NCBI GenBank assembly: GCA_036376245.1 | Contig: DASVAS010000072.1 | Location: 1 to 64,000 of the forward strand | Length of the DNA stretch: 64,000 nucleotides | Source of the DNA: DATARR01 sp036376245 | GTDB taxonomy: Bacteria > Acidobacteriota > Thermoanaerobaculia > Multivoradales > UBA5704 | Reading direction: 5' to 3' | Shown here: in pieces, positions 50,280-58,900 of the stretch | How the letters are laid out: each line of letters starts with the position of its first letter | Numbering within the stretch: the stretch's first letter is position 1 | Notes under the pieces: model-generated | What the model saw: only the letters and a program-made list of their open reading frames with translations | The model's database searches: none | Told to the model about the DNA's origin: nothing | Position numbers and translations under genes: made by a program

Positions 50280-50576
50280 TCAAGGCAGGTCGATCGTCCG
50301 CTTCTCCGGGTCGGGCTGGCGGCGGTAGAGGATCACGGTGTGGCCGATCAGGCCGACCCGGGCGCTCCGCGTGCGCTGGGCGATCTCGTCCGCCGTCTCC
50401 TTCTTCTCCTCGGCCCCGGCCAGCCGGACCTTGATCAGCTCGTGGACGTCCAGGGCCTCGTCGATGGACTGGACGACGCCATCGGTCAGACCGTTCTTGC
50501 CGAGTTGCACGACGGGATCGAGGTGGTGGGCCATGCCCCTGAGGTACTTGCGCTGGGCTCCGGTGAGCTCTTTCAT
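50280..50576 (-). CDS. YhbY-family CRM-domain RNA-binding protein
   Basis: A 98-residue single CRM domain: LTGAQRKYLRGMAHHLDPVV, VQLGKNGLTDGVVQSIDEAL with the GKNGLT (GxxG-like) loop, ELIKVRLAG and GHTVILYRR. The family binds pre-50S ribosomal subunits and aids 23S rRNA maturation. The usual neighbours (rlmE, ftsH) are absent. A GAGAAT box lies six bases before ATG 50576, which may indicate another near-leaderless gene. It starts 146 bases from the divergent DCC gene. Confidence 0.92.
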   Translation of the reverse strand: MKELTGAQRKYLRGMAHHLDPVVQLGKNGLTDGVVQSIDEALDVHELIKVRLAGAEEKKETADEIAQRTRSARVGLIGHTVILYRRQPDPEKRTIDLP

Positions 50577-50698
50577 GGCCGCATTCTCTGCGAGAGAGGC
50601 GGCGGCGGTCCAGTCGGCGGGGAAATCCGGCGGCGCGTCCGTCTTCTGAAGCAGGGGTAATGCAGGATTACCGGCCGAACGCCGCCTCTGGCCTGATC

Positions 50699-50704
50699 TA
50701 GAAT
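50699..50704 (+). promoter_or_regulatory. -10 box TAGAAT of DCC-protein gene
   Basis: TAGAAT ends 18 bases before ATG 50723, giving a leader of about 12 bases with only a weak GAGGCGG. Confidence 0.4.
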
Positions 50705-50722
50705 GGGACAGAGGCGGCGCGA

Positions 50723-51127
50723 ATGATGACCACCCACCCCATCGTTCTCTTCGACGGCGTCTGCAACCTCTGCAACGGTTCCGTCCAGTTCATCCTCCGC
50801 CGCGACCCCGCCGGCAAGTTCCGTTTCGCCTCGCTCCAGTCCGACCTCGGGCAACGCCTCCTGAACGAGCGCGGGCTCGATCCCAAGGCCCTGGACAGCG
50901 TCGTAGTCATCGACGGCGACCGCTGCTACCGCGAGAGCGACGCCGCCCTGCGCGTCGCCCGGGACCTCAAGGGCGCGTGGAAGGCGTTGACGGTCTTCCG
51001 GCTGATCCCGCGGCCGGTCCGGGACTGGCTTTACCGGCTGATCGCGCGGAACCGCTATAGCTGGTTCGGGAAGACGGAGACGTGCTGGTTGCCGACTCCG
51101 GAATTGCGGGGGCGGTTTCTGGGGTAG
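50723..51127 (+). CDS. Thiol-disulfide oxidoreductase of the DCC family
   Basis: A 134-residue DCC-family protein named for its DxxCxxC signature, here LFDGVCNLCNGSVQFIL near 9-25. Other family landmarks are FRFASLQSDLGQRLL, VVVIDGDRCYRESDAALRVA and WFGKTETCWLPTPE at the C-terminus. It has a thioredoxin-like fold and is presumed to act in thiol-disulfide exchange. It is monocistronic between the YhbY gene and the repeat-rich gap. Confidence 0.93.
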   Translation: MMTTHPIVLFDGVCNLCNGSVQFILRRDPAGKFRFASLQSDLGQRLLNERGLDPKALDSVVVIDGDRCYRESDAALRVARDLKGAWKALTVFRLIPRPVRDWLYRLIARNRYSWFGKTETCWLPTPELRGRFLG

Positions 51128-51148
51128 GCCGCCCAGATCTGTAGTGCC

Positions 51149-51320
51149 TGCTGGGGCGGCCTGCCCTCCGAGACCTCACCCTCGGTCCCTCTCCTGAAGG
51201 AGAGGGAGGTCTCTTCGGCGCAGGCAAGATCGCCTCCTCATCGTTCCCCCTCTCCCGGTCGGCGGACGGGGGGCGGGAGAGGGGGCCAGGGGGTGAGGCC
51301 TCGAAGGGCATCCCGCTCGC
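51149..51320. repeat. ~170-bp GC-rich imperfect palindrome (family A, full copy 2, inverted)
   Basis: It starts TGCTGGGGCGGCCTGCCCTC and ends GAAGGGCATCCCGC, with inner GAGACCTCACCC / GGGTGAGGCCTC arms and a central TCCTCATCGTTCCCC. Most of it is the reverse complement of 29601-29800. It occupies half of the 366-bp gene-free stretch 51128-51493; the rest (51321-51493) holds only the promoter and ribosome site of the ABC operon. Confidence 0.75.
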
Positions 51321-51439
51321 CTGGAACATCCCTACTGATTCCCGCTGCCCCCCCGGCCGAAATCCTTTCACCCCCATCGACATAAACCTCATGAGGCCCG
51401 GCCTCGTAGAGTAGAGAAGTCCATGCCCCCCGACCGATG

Positions 51440-51445
51440 TAGAAT
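51440..51445 (+). promoter_or_regulatory. -10 box TAGAAT of the ABC-OmpA operon
   Basis: TAGAAT lies 48 bases before TTG 51494; with +1 near 51452 the leader would be ~40 bases and include CCAGGAGGGGAG. No clear -35 box. Confidence 0.45.
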
Positions 51446-51493
51446 CCACCGTCCGTTCGCAGCAACGCCTGACTTCCAGGAGGGGAGCCTGTC

Positions 51494-52282
51494 TTGAATC
51501 GCGTCCTCGCGGCGTTCGCGCCCAACCGGGTCATCTCGAAGAACACCCTGCGGATCATCGTCGCCTTCCAGGTGGCGATCGTCGTGCTGATCTGGATCAA
51601 CTCACCGTTCGAGGTGCTGCCGCAGCCGGACGAGGTGCTGCGCGCCTTCAACGGGCTGTGGTTCGAGCAGGGGCTGGGACGGGAGCTGGGGACCAGCTTC
51701 CTGATCAACCTCCAGGCCCTGGGCCTGACGCTGGCGATCTCCCTGGCCCTGTCCTACCTGACGGTGATCCCGGCCTTCCGGCCCATCGCCCTGGCGGTCT
51801 CCAAGGGCCGCTTCCTGGGGCTGATCGGCCTGACGTTCGTCTTCACCCTGATGGTGGGCGGCGGCCGGCCCCTCAAGGTGTCGCTGCTGGTCTTCGGCAT
51901 GACGGTCTTCTTCGTGACCTCCATGGCCTCGGAGGTGCTGTCGATCCCGCGCGAGAAGTTCGACCACGCCCGCACCCTGCGGATGAACGAGTGGCAGGTG
52001 GTCTGGGAGGTGGTGGTGCTGGGCACGCTGGACCGGGCCTTCGAGGTGCTGCGCCAGAACGCCGCCATCGGCTGGATGATGCTGACCATGGTGGAGGGCA
52101 TCTCCCGCTCCGAGGGGGGCGTGGGCGCCATGTTGCTCAACCAGAACAAGCACTTCCGGCTGGCCGAGGTGTTCGCCATCCAGATCACCATCCTCCTGGT
52201 GGGCATCCTCCAGGACTACGGCATCGGCGCGCTGCGGCGGCTGATCCTGCCCTACGCCGACCTCACCCTGGAGAGGAGGTAG
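51494..52282 (+). CDS. ABC-transporter permease (nitrate/sulfonate/taurine-like)
   Basis: A 262-residue inner-membrane permease with about six helices, of the BPD_transp_1 type. The EAA-type coupling loop is EVLSIPREKFDHARTLRMNEW near 150-172, followed by LDRAFEVLRQNAAIGWMMLTMVEG. The start is TTG 51494 with AGGAGGGGAG eight bases upstream. The next gene, the ATPase, begins three bases after its stop, so they are coupled. Together with the OmpA-fused binding protein this makes a complete importer; the ligand is unknown. Confidence 0.9.
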   Translation: MNRVLAAFAPNRVISKNTLRIIVAFQVAIVVLIWINSPFEVLPQPDEVLRAFNGLWFEQGLGRELGTSFLINLQALGLTLAISLALSYLTVIPAFRPIALAVSKGRFLGLIGLTFVFTLMVGGGRPLKVSLLVFGMTVFFVTSMASEVLSIPREKFDHARTLRMNEWQVVWEVVVLGTLDRAFEVLRQNAAIGWMMLTMVEGISRSEGGVGAMLLNQNKHFRLAEVFAIQITILLVGILQDYGIGALRRLILPYADLTLERR

Positions 52283-52285
52283 CCC

Positions 52286-53110
52286 ATGATCCCGGCGCAC
52301 GAGCGCAAGGGCGTGATCCTCAAGGGGGAGAACATCTCGGTCGCCCTCGGCGGGGTCCAGATCCTCAAGGACGTCAACCTGGAGATCCGCGACGTGGTCC
52401 GGCCGGATACCGTCGCCGGCCAGGTGGTGGGCCTGCTGGGCCCCTCGGGGGTGGGGAAGACGACCCTGTTCCGCATCCTGGCCGGCCTCGACAAGCCGGA
52501 CACGGGCCGGGTGGTCCTCGGCGACGAAGGAAAGCCGGTCGAGCGCGGCATGGTGGGGGTGGTGGCGCAGAACTATCCGCTGTTCGCCCACCGCACCGTG
52601 CTGGGAAACCTCATGGTGGCCGGCCGCAACGCGGGGCTCTCCCGCGCCGCGGCCAGGGAAAAAGCCATGAGCTTCCTCCAGCGCTTCGGCCTGGAGGACA
52701 AGGCCAAGCATTATCCGCCCCAGCTCTCCGGCGGCCAGCGGCAGCGGGTGGCCATCGCCCAGCAGTTCATGTGCAGCGAGAACCTGCTGCTCCTCGACGA
52801 GCCGTTCTCGGGCCTCGACCCGATGGCCATCGACCGCGTGTGCGAGCTGCTCAACGAAGTGGCCTGCATGCACGAGCTGAACACCATCATCGTGGTCACC
52901 CACGACATTTCCGCCGCCCTGGAGGTTGCGGATACGATCTGGCTGATGGGACGCGACCGGGACGCCGAGGGCAAGGTCATCCCTGGCGCGCGGATTCAAG
53001 AGAGCTACAATTTGATCGAGCGCGGTCTGGCGTGGCGGGACGGCATCACCACCAGTCCGGAGTTCCTGTTGACGCTCCGGGAGATCCGCGCCCGGTTCCC
53101 CAGTCTCTGA
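52286..53110 (+). CDS. ABC-transporter ATPase
   Basis: A 274-residue ABC ATPase. Walker A GLLGPSGVGKTTLFR near 50, Q loop VVAQNYPLF, signature LSGGQRQRVAIAQQ near 150, Walker B LLLLDEPFSGLD near 170 and switch His in VVTHDISAAL are intact. The family resembles SsuB/TauB/NrtD. Residues 235-274 form an extra C-terminal segment after the switch. It lies three bases after the permease and one base before the coiled-coil gene. Confidence 0.95.
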   Translation: MIPAHERKGVILKGENISVALGGVQILKDVNLEIRDVVRPDTVAGQVVGLLGPSGVGKTTLFRILAGLDKPDTGRVVLGDEGKPVERGMVGVVAQNYPLFAHRTVLGNLMVAGRNAGLSRAAAREKAMSFLQRFGLEDKAKHYPPQLSGGQRQRVAIAQQFMCSENLLLLDEPFSGLDPMAIDRVCELLNEVACMHELNTIIVVTHDISAALEVADTIWLMGRDRDAEGKVIPGARIQESYNLIERGLAWRDGITTSPEFLLTLREIRARFPSL

Positions 53111-53111
53111 A

Positions 53112-54083
53112 ATGGACGCCAAGAAGAAGAGAACGCTCCTCAAGAAGAGCATCGCCAAGGCCCTGACGTCCCAGGGGACCGTGGTCACCGGCGCCGTGTG
53201 CCTGGCGGCCTCGGCGGTCACCCTCAACCCGCTGCCCCTGATCCTCTGGGGCCTGGGGGCGACCGGCTGGGTGACGCTCGCCTCGACCGGCAACCGCTAC
53301 ATCCAGCAGATCGAGGAGGAGGAGCGGCGCGAGACGGAGCTCAAGGCGGAGCGGGACCGCGAGACGCTGCGCCAGAAGGTGGAGCAGATCCTGGGGGAGA
53401 ACCCCATCTCCAACTGGATCCGGGCCGGGTTGATGCCGGATTACATGGCGGTCTACCGCCGGCTGGCCGAGGTCCGCGGCCGCGTCTCGCGGGTGCTCGC
53501 CGAGCGCAGCGACCTCGACACCCTCAGCAAGGCGGACATCCTCCAGCAGCTCGGCTACATGCTGACGGCCTACCTCAACTTCGTGCGCGAGCGGGTCTCC
53601 TATCTTCAGATCCTGGCCCACATCCGCCCCGGGGCGGACACGCCCACGTCCACGCCGCCGCCCCCGCCGCAGGAACGCAAGCGGGGGCTGCAGCAGGTGC
53701 GGCCGTTCACGCCCCCGGCCACGCCGCTGCCGAGCGTGGACAAGCGCATGGCCGACGTGGACGAGAAGATCCGGGTGCTTCAGGAGCTGGCGAAGAAGGA
53801 GCCCGCCACGGCGCGCACCCGCCAGTTCCACATCGGAATCCTCGAGAAGCAGCGCGAGCTGCTGATCGAGTGCCAGAAGCGCGACCAGTTGGTGGTCGCG
53901 CAACTGGGCGCGTTCTCGGACGTCTTCGAGGTCATCCTCGGGCGCGTGAGCGCTTCGCAGTTCAGCGCCACCGAGGTTTCGAGCTACATGAGCTCCGTGG
54001 TGGAGCAGGTGGTGGAGACCGAGCGTTTCGTGGACTCGCTGCGGCCCGCCATGGACCAACTCATGGGCATGGAGCCGGCCTGA
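53112..54083 (+). CDS. Membrane/coiled-coil protein of unknown function in ABC operon
   Basis: A 323-residue protein I do not recognise. A basic N-terminus is followed by two closely spaced hydrophobic segments (about 20-58: VVTGAVCLAASAVTL, LILWGLGATGWVTLA), then a strongly charged coiled-coil (65-100), a helical middle, a Pro-rich linker with PPPPPQERKR near 180, and a second helical or coiled-coil half ending EQVVETERFVDSLRP. It starts one base after the ATPase stop and ends 28 bases before the binding protein, so it belongs to the operon. It may be a cytosolic or membrane scaffold linking the transporter to the envelope. Confidence 0.8.
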   Translation: MDAKKKRTLLKKSIAKALTSQGTVVTGAVCLAASAVTLNPLPLILWGLGATGWVTLASTGNRYIQQIEEEERRETELKAERDRETLRQKVEQILGENPISNWIRAGLMPDYMAVYRRLAEVRGRVSRVLAERSDLDTLSKADILQQLGYMLTAYLNFVRERVSYLQILAHIRPGADTPTSTPPPPPQERKRGLQQVRPFTPPATPLPSVDKRMADVDEKIRVLQELAKKEPATARTRQFHIGILEKQRELLIECQKRDQLVVAQLGAFSDVFEVILGRVSASQFSATEVSSYMSSVVEQVVETERFVDSLRPAMDQLMGMEPA

Positions 54084-54111
54084 ATCCCCGGGCCGGAAAG
54101 GAGAAGATAAG

Positions 54112-55935
54112 ATGAAGCTCACCCCCTTGGGGAAAGTGATCGTCATCGTTTGTTTGCTGGTGGCCGCGTTCTTCAGCATCCGCAGGTTCGCCCCGGGTCT
54201 GCTGGACAAGTTCGTGCCGGCGGCGAAGTCGCGGGAATCCGTGGTCCCGGACCGCGCCGACCTGCCGGACCTGCCGGCGGACCAGGCCACGGCCGCCTCC
54301 AACCGCAACGTCGAGATGCCCGGCGAGGGGCCGGGATGCACCGACCAGCCGGAGGTCCGTTTCTATCACTGGGCGTGGAACTCCCAGATGGGCATGATGT
54401 TCGCCACCGGCGGCAAGCAGGCCACCGAAGGCAGCCTGATGTGCAAGAACGGCGTCAACCTCAAGCTGATCCGGGAGGATGACGTCGGCCGCATGCAGGA
54501 AGGCCTCATCACCTTCGCCAACGAGCTGAGCAAAGGCGAGCGGAACCCCGACAAGGGGACGCACTTCGTGGCCATCATGGGCGACGGCGCGGCCACGTTC
54601 CTGAAGGGCATCAACGACAACCTGCGGCGCCTCGGCCCCGAGTACACCGCCAAGGTCGTGGGCTCGGCCGGCTACTCGCGCGGCGAGGACAAGTTCATGG
54701 GGCCGCCGGACTGGAAGTCCAACCCCGCCGCCTCCAAGGGCGGCCTGGTGGCCGGCGTGCTCCGCGATGGCGACTGGAACATCGCCATGAAGTGGCTGGG
54801 CGACAACGGCCTGTGCAACAACCCGGACGAGAAGACCTGGGATCCCAACTGCCTCAACTGGGTGGCCGCCTCGGACTACATCGACGCCGGCGAGAAATAC
54901 ATCAGCAACTATTGCGAGGACCGGGCGGTGGTCGAGAACGGCCGCCGCACGGGCGACAACAAGAAGGTCTGCGTCAACGGCGTCGTCACCTGGACCCCGG
55001 GCGACGTGAACGTGGCCCAGAAGCGGGGCGGCCTGGTCTCCATCGTCTCCACCCGCGAGTACAGCTCGCAGATGCCGAACACCATCATCGGCATCGACAA
55101 GTGGATGAAGGACAACCGCCAGACCGTCGAGGGCATGCTGCAGGCGATCTTCGACGGCAGCGACGCCGTCAAGAGCAACCGGTCGGCCCTGCGCAAGGCG
55201 GCGGAGATCAGCGCCATTACCTACGGCGAGGAGGACGCCGACTACTGGGAGAAGTACTTCGACCTCGTCACCGAGCGCGACAAGCAGGGTCTGAAGGTCG
55301 AGCTCGGCGGCTCCTCGGTGAACAACCTGGCGGACAACATGCTGCTCTACGGCCTGACGCCGGGCTCGGCCAACCTGTTCGGGGCCACCTACTCGGTGTT
55401 CGGCGACATCGTGAAGCAGCAGTATCCGGACCTGGTGCCGTCGTACTACCCGGTGGACGAGATCCTGGACACCTCGTACGTCCAGGCCATCGCCTCGCGG
55501 GCGCCGAAGAGCCAGACGCAGATGGCGGCGGCGGAGACGCCGACCTTCCAGCAGTCCGATCCGGTGCGCAACGTGGTCAGCCGCCGGGCGTGGAACATCA
55601 ACTTCGACACCGGCCGCGCCACCTTCACGCCGGAGGCCGAGCAGGAGATGCAGCAGCTCCTGCGCGACCTGCTGGTGGCGGGCTCGGCGGTGGTCGAGGT
55701 CCACGGCCACACCGACAACGTGGGCTCGCCGGACGCCAACATGCGGCTCTCGGAGGAGCGGGCCTTCGCGGTCCGCCAGTGGCTGGAGCGCCAGTCCCCG
55801 GCCAACTTCCCCGAGGGCCGCGTCCGCGTCTTCGCCCACGGCCAGCAGAACCCGGTGGCGCCCAACTCCTCGGACGCCGGCCGCGCCCGCAACCGCCGGG
55901 TGGAGATCGTGATCGGCACCACCGGCAGCACCTAG
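54112..55935 (+). CDS. Periplasmic substrate-binding protein fused to an OmpA peptidoglycan-binding domain
   Basis: A 607-residue envelope protein. A membrane helix (about 8-24, GKVIVIVCLLVAAFF) is followed by a linker and a periplasmic binding-protein domain (about 80-470, NMT1/ThiY-like or phosphate-SBP-like: VRFYHWAWNSQMGMMFATGG, VGSAGYSRGEDKFMG, GGLVAGVLRDGDWNIA). The C-terminal OmpA-like domain (500-605) carries NFDTGRATFTPEAEQ, VEVHGHTDNVGSPDANM, LSEERAFAVRQWL and GRARNRRVEIVI; the TD and R of this signature contact peptidoglycan. GGAAAGGAG precedes ATG 54112. The fusion would hold the binding protein against the cell wall above its permease, an uncommon arrangement. Ligand unknown. Confidence 0.9.
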   Translation: MKLTPLGKVIVIVCLLVAAFFSIRRFAPGLLDKFVPAAKSRESVVPDRADLPDLPADQATAASNRNVEMPGEGPGCTDQPEVRFYHWAWNSQMGMMFATGGKQATEGSLMCKNGVNLKLIREDDVGRMQEGLITFANELSKGERNPDKGTHFVAIMGDGAATFLKGINDNLRRLGPEYTAKVVGSAGYSRGEDKFMGPPDWKSNPAASKGGLVAGVLRDGDWNIAMKWLGDNGLCNNPDEKTWDPNCLNWVAASDYIDAGEKYISNYCEDRAVVENGRRTGDNKKVCVNGVVTWTPGDVNVAQKRGGLVSIVSTREYSSQMPNTIIGIDKWMKDNRQTVEGMLQAIFDGSDAVKSNRSALRKAAEISAITYGEEDADYWEKYFDLVTERDKQGLKVELGGSSVNNLADNMLLYGLTPGSANLFGATYSVFGDIVKQQYPDLVPSYYPVDEILDTSYVQAIASRAPKSQTQMAAAETPTFQQSDPVRNVVSRRAWNINFDTGRATFTPEAEQEMQQLLRDLLVAGSAVVEVHGHTDNVGSPDANMRLSEERAFAVRQWLERQSPANFPEGRVRVFAHGQQNPVAPNSSDAGRARNRRVEIVIGTTGST

Positions 55936-55962
55936 GCGGCCATCCTCAGGATGGAAGGACGA

Positions 55963-55992
55963 GGGCGGGGACTGAAATCCCCGCCCTTTTTC
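55963..55992. terminator. Strong intrinsic terminator, usable in both directions
   Basis: GGGCGGGG and CCCCGCCC form a perfect 8-bp stem around an eight-base loop, followed by TTTTTCTTT. It closes the ABC operon 28 bases after its last stop and lies next to the end of the convergent secreted gene. Confidence 0.88.
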
Positions 55993-55998
55993 TTTGGA

Positions 55999-58900
55999 TC
56001 AGCATTCGTCCGGCACGCCGTTGCCGTCCGCGTCCGCGCTCACGCCCTCCACGATGTCCGTCAGGTCCGACTGGCTGTTGGCGTTGCAGTCGTTCGCCGG
56101 CCCCGTGTAGCGGAGGAGGAAGGCGTCGTAGTCGGCGCGGTCGACGTCGCCGTCCCCGTCCGCGTCGAACGTGTCGCGGCAGGCGTTCGGCGGCGTTTGG
56201 AAGGCCGGATCGCTCCCCGGACCGGTCCAGCAGGCCCGCAGCTCCAGGAAGTCGCTGAGACCCACCGCGCCGTCGCCGTCGGCGTCCCCCGGCGTGCTGG
56301 AGACCCGGACCTCCACGATGGTGGCGAGGCCGCTGTTGGCGGCGTGGACGATGGTCGATCCGGCCTTGACGGCGGTGACCGTGCCGTTCGCGTCCACGGT
56401 GGCGATGGTGGGATCGTCGCTCCAGTACGTGGTGCCGGCCGCGGCGGCGCTGACGTCGCGCTCCACGCCGTCGTCGAAGGAGCCGGTCACCGTCGCCGAA
56501 GCGCTCGGCGTCGTGGCGGAGAGCAGCAGGGGCTGGGAGGACATGGCGAGCCCGGTGAGGGCGGCGGGGACGTCGACCCGCAGGGGCACGGACGCCGAAG
56601 CGATGCGGCCCTGGGCGTCCTCGGCGACGGCCACCAGCTCGATCCGGCCGGCGGCGTCGGTCGGCACGTCCACGACGTCGTCGAAGCTCGCCGCCTCGAC
56701 GCCGGTGAAGCCGTGACCGTAGCGGAGGAAGATCCGGACGGGCGTGAAGCCCGCCGCGCCGGCCACGGTCACCGGCAGCGTCGAGCCGGCCGTCACGGTG
56801 GCCTCGGGGCTCGGCGTGGCGATCACGAGGCCGCCTTCAACGATCACCGGTTCCGTCTTCTCCGCGAGCAGGAGCTTCGGCTCCGCCTCCGGCGCTTCGG
56901 CGAGCAGCGCCGTCTGTGGAGTGCAAAGCGAGAGGGGAGAGATGGAGGGGATCGGCAGACCCGCGGCGAAGGCCGGGTCGGCGACCGGCTTGTTGAGCAG
57001 GTCGATCGCGGCCCGGTTGTAATCCGCCGAGGAGGTGTTGGAAGTGTGCATCGCCTGGAACGGATCGGACGTGACGGGGCCCACCGCGGCGCCCGCCGGC
57101 AGACCCGCCCGCTGGCTGCACACGCCCACGATCACGTCGTAATCCGGCTCGGGCAGGAAGAGGTTGTCCATGAAATTCGCCGCGCCGCTCAGGGCCATCA
57201 TCTGGATCAGGATGCCCGCCCAGTGCGTGAAAACAGGCGGCTGGTTCTGGACCCACTGCCGCCCGCCCTGGCCCACGAACGCGTGGACCGGCAGGCCGAT
57301 CGGGGGCAGCGACTGGACGGCGGTGCCGCCGCGCCGGAGATCCTCCATCGCGCCCCCCGCCGCCCGCGGCTCGGAGAGGAGGATGAAGGCTTCGCGCAGC
57401 GCGGGCCGGGCGACGACGTAGTTGGCGATGGGCGAGCCGAGCTGCGGCGAATCGATGATCACCAGCTTGTGGAGGGTGCCGGTGTAGAAGTTGGCCGGCT
57501 CGCGGTATTCATGGGCGCGGGCCACGTCCGCCGGCGTGCCCCGGAGCTGCGCGTAGATGCGGCCGCCGGCGTAGATGCGGGACAGGATGCCGCCCATGCT
57601 GTGGCCGAAGACGTCGGCCTGGGTGACCGCGAACCCCTTCTTGCGGAACGCCTGGAAGGCGTTGTTCACGCCCCACCAGACCTGGCTCTGGTTTTCGAGG
57701 AAGCTTTTGCCGGCGTGCGGCTCGTAGTCGTGGGGATAGACGAAGAAGCGTCCGTCCCGTAGCAGGGGCCACTTCCAGCTCGCGCCGTCGCTCCAGACGC
57801 CGTGGACGAGGACCACGGGGGGCCGGACGAGGTCGACCTTGCGGGTCACGGTGAGAGAGGAGCCGCCGCCGGAGGGAGCGAAGACGGCCGTCAGGTCGAG
57901 CTGGCGCGGCTTGGACTGGCCGAGGTCGGCGTCGCCCGCCACGCCAGGACGCACGAAGTCGATCGGGGCGGTCAGCACGGCGAAGGCCCACCAGGCGCTC
58001 CCCACCTGGCGGGCGGCGACGGTCACCGGATTGGCGGTCGTGGCCGGCTGGCCCAGGAGGTCGGCGAGGCGGCCCGCCCGCGCCGGGTCGCGCGAGCCGC
58101 GGTCGTCGGCCAGGGTGAAGGTCACGGACCCCGCCCCCGGCGCGCGGAAGCGGAGGATCACCGGCGTCACGCCGTCGGCGGCCAGGCCGCGCACCCGCGC
58201 TCCCATCGTCGCCAGCAACGCGGGATCGCGGCGGATGAACTGCGCCGGCTGCGAGCCGAGGGGCGTAGCGGAGTCGAGCAGCCGCGGCGCGTCTCCCGAG
58301 ATGGGATCGACGATCTCCAGCCGCGAGACCGGCAGCGTGACGTTGCGCTCGGCCTGGCAGCCCTGGGGATGGTCGTAGCGCACCCGGACCACCACCACGC
58401 TTTCGAGCGGCAGGGTCGCGTCGGCCCGCACCCGCACCGGGCAGCGGGCGTTGCCGTCCGGATAGGTGGTGCAGGGGCCGGTGCGCTCGATCGTGGCGTT
58501 GCGGCTGGGGACCGTCGCGGTCAGGGAGCCGCCGGCGGGCGACGCGCTCACCAGCAGCTCGATCGTCTGGCCCGCCTGAAGCGCCGGCGGCGCCTCGACG
58601 CGCAGGATCGAAGCCGGTCCGCCGCTCGGGCAGACCGTTCCCTCCGCCGGCAGGCCTTCGAGCGGATTGCGGCAGGGGAAGTCTTCCTTCTGCTCCGGAT
58701 CGACGCGGACGGTGGGCCAGAGCGTGTACTTGATGCCGAGCTCCGCCAGCGGCGTGCCGTCCGCGAGCGTGATCGAGCGCGGGTCCTCGGCGCAGAAGAC
58801 CACGGAAGCGGAGCCTTCGCCGTAGGTCGGCGATCCCGAAGCGAGGGCCGACGCGCCGACGCTGCCCTCGATGCGGACCTCCAGGCCGCTGCCGGTGAAC

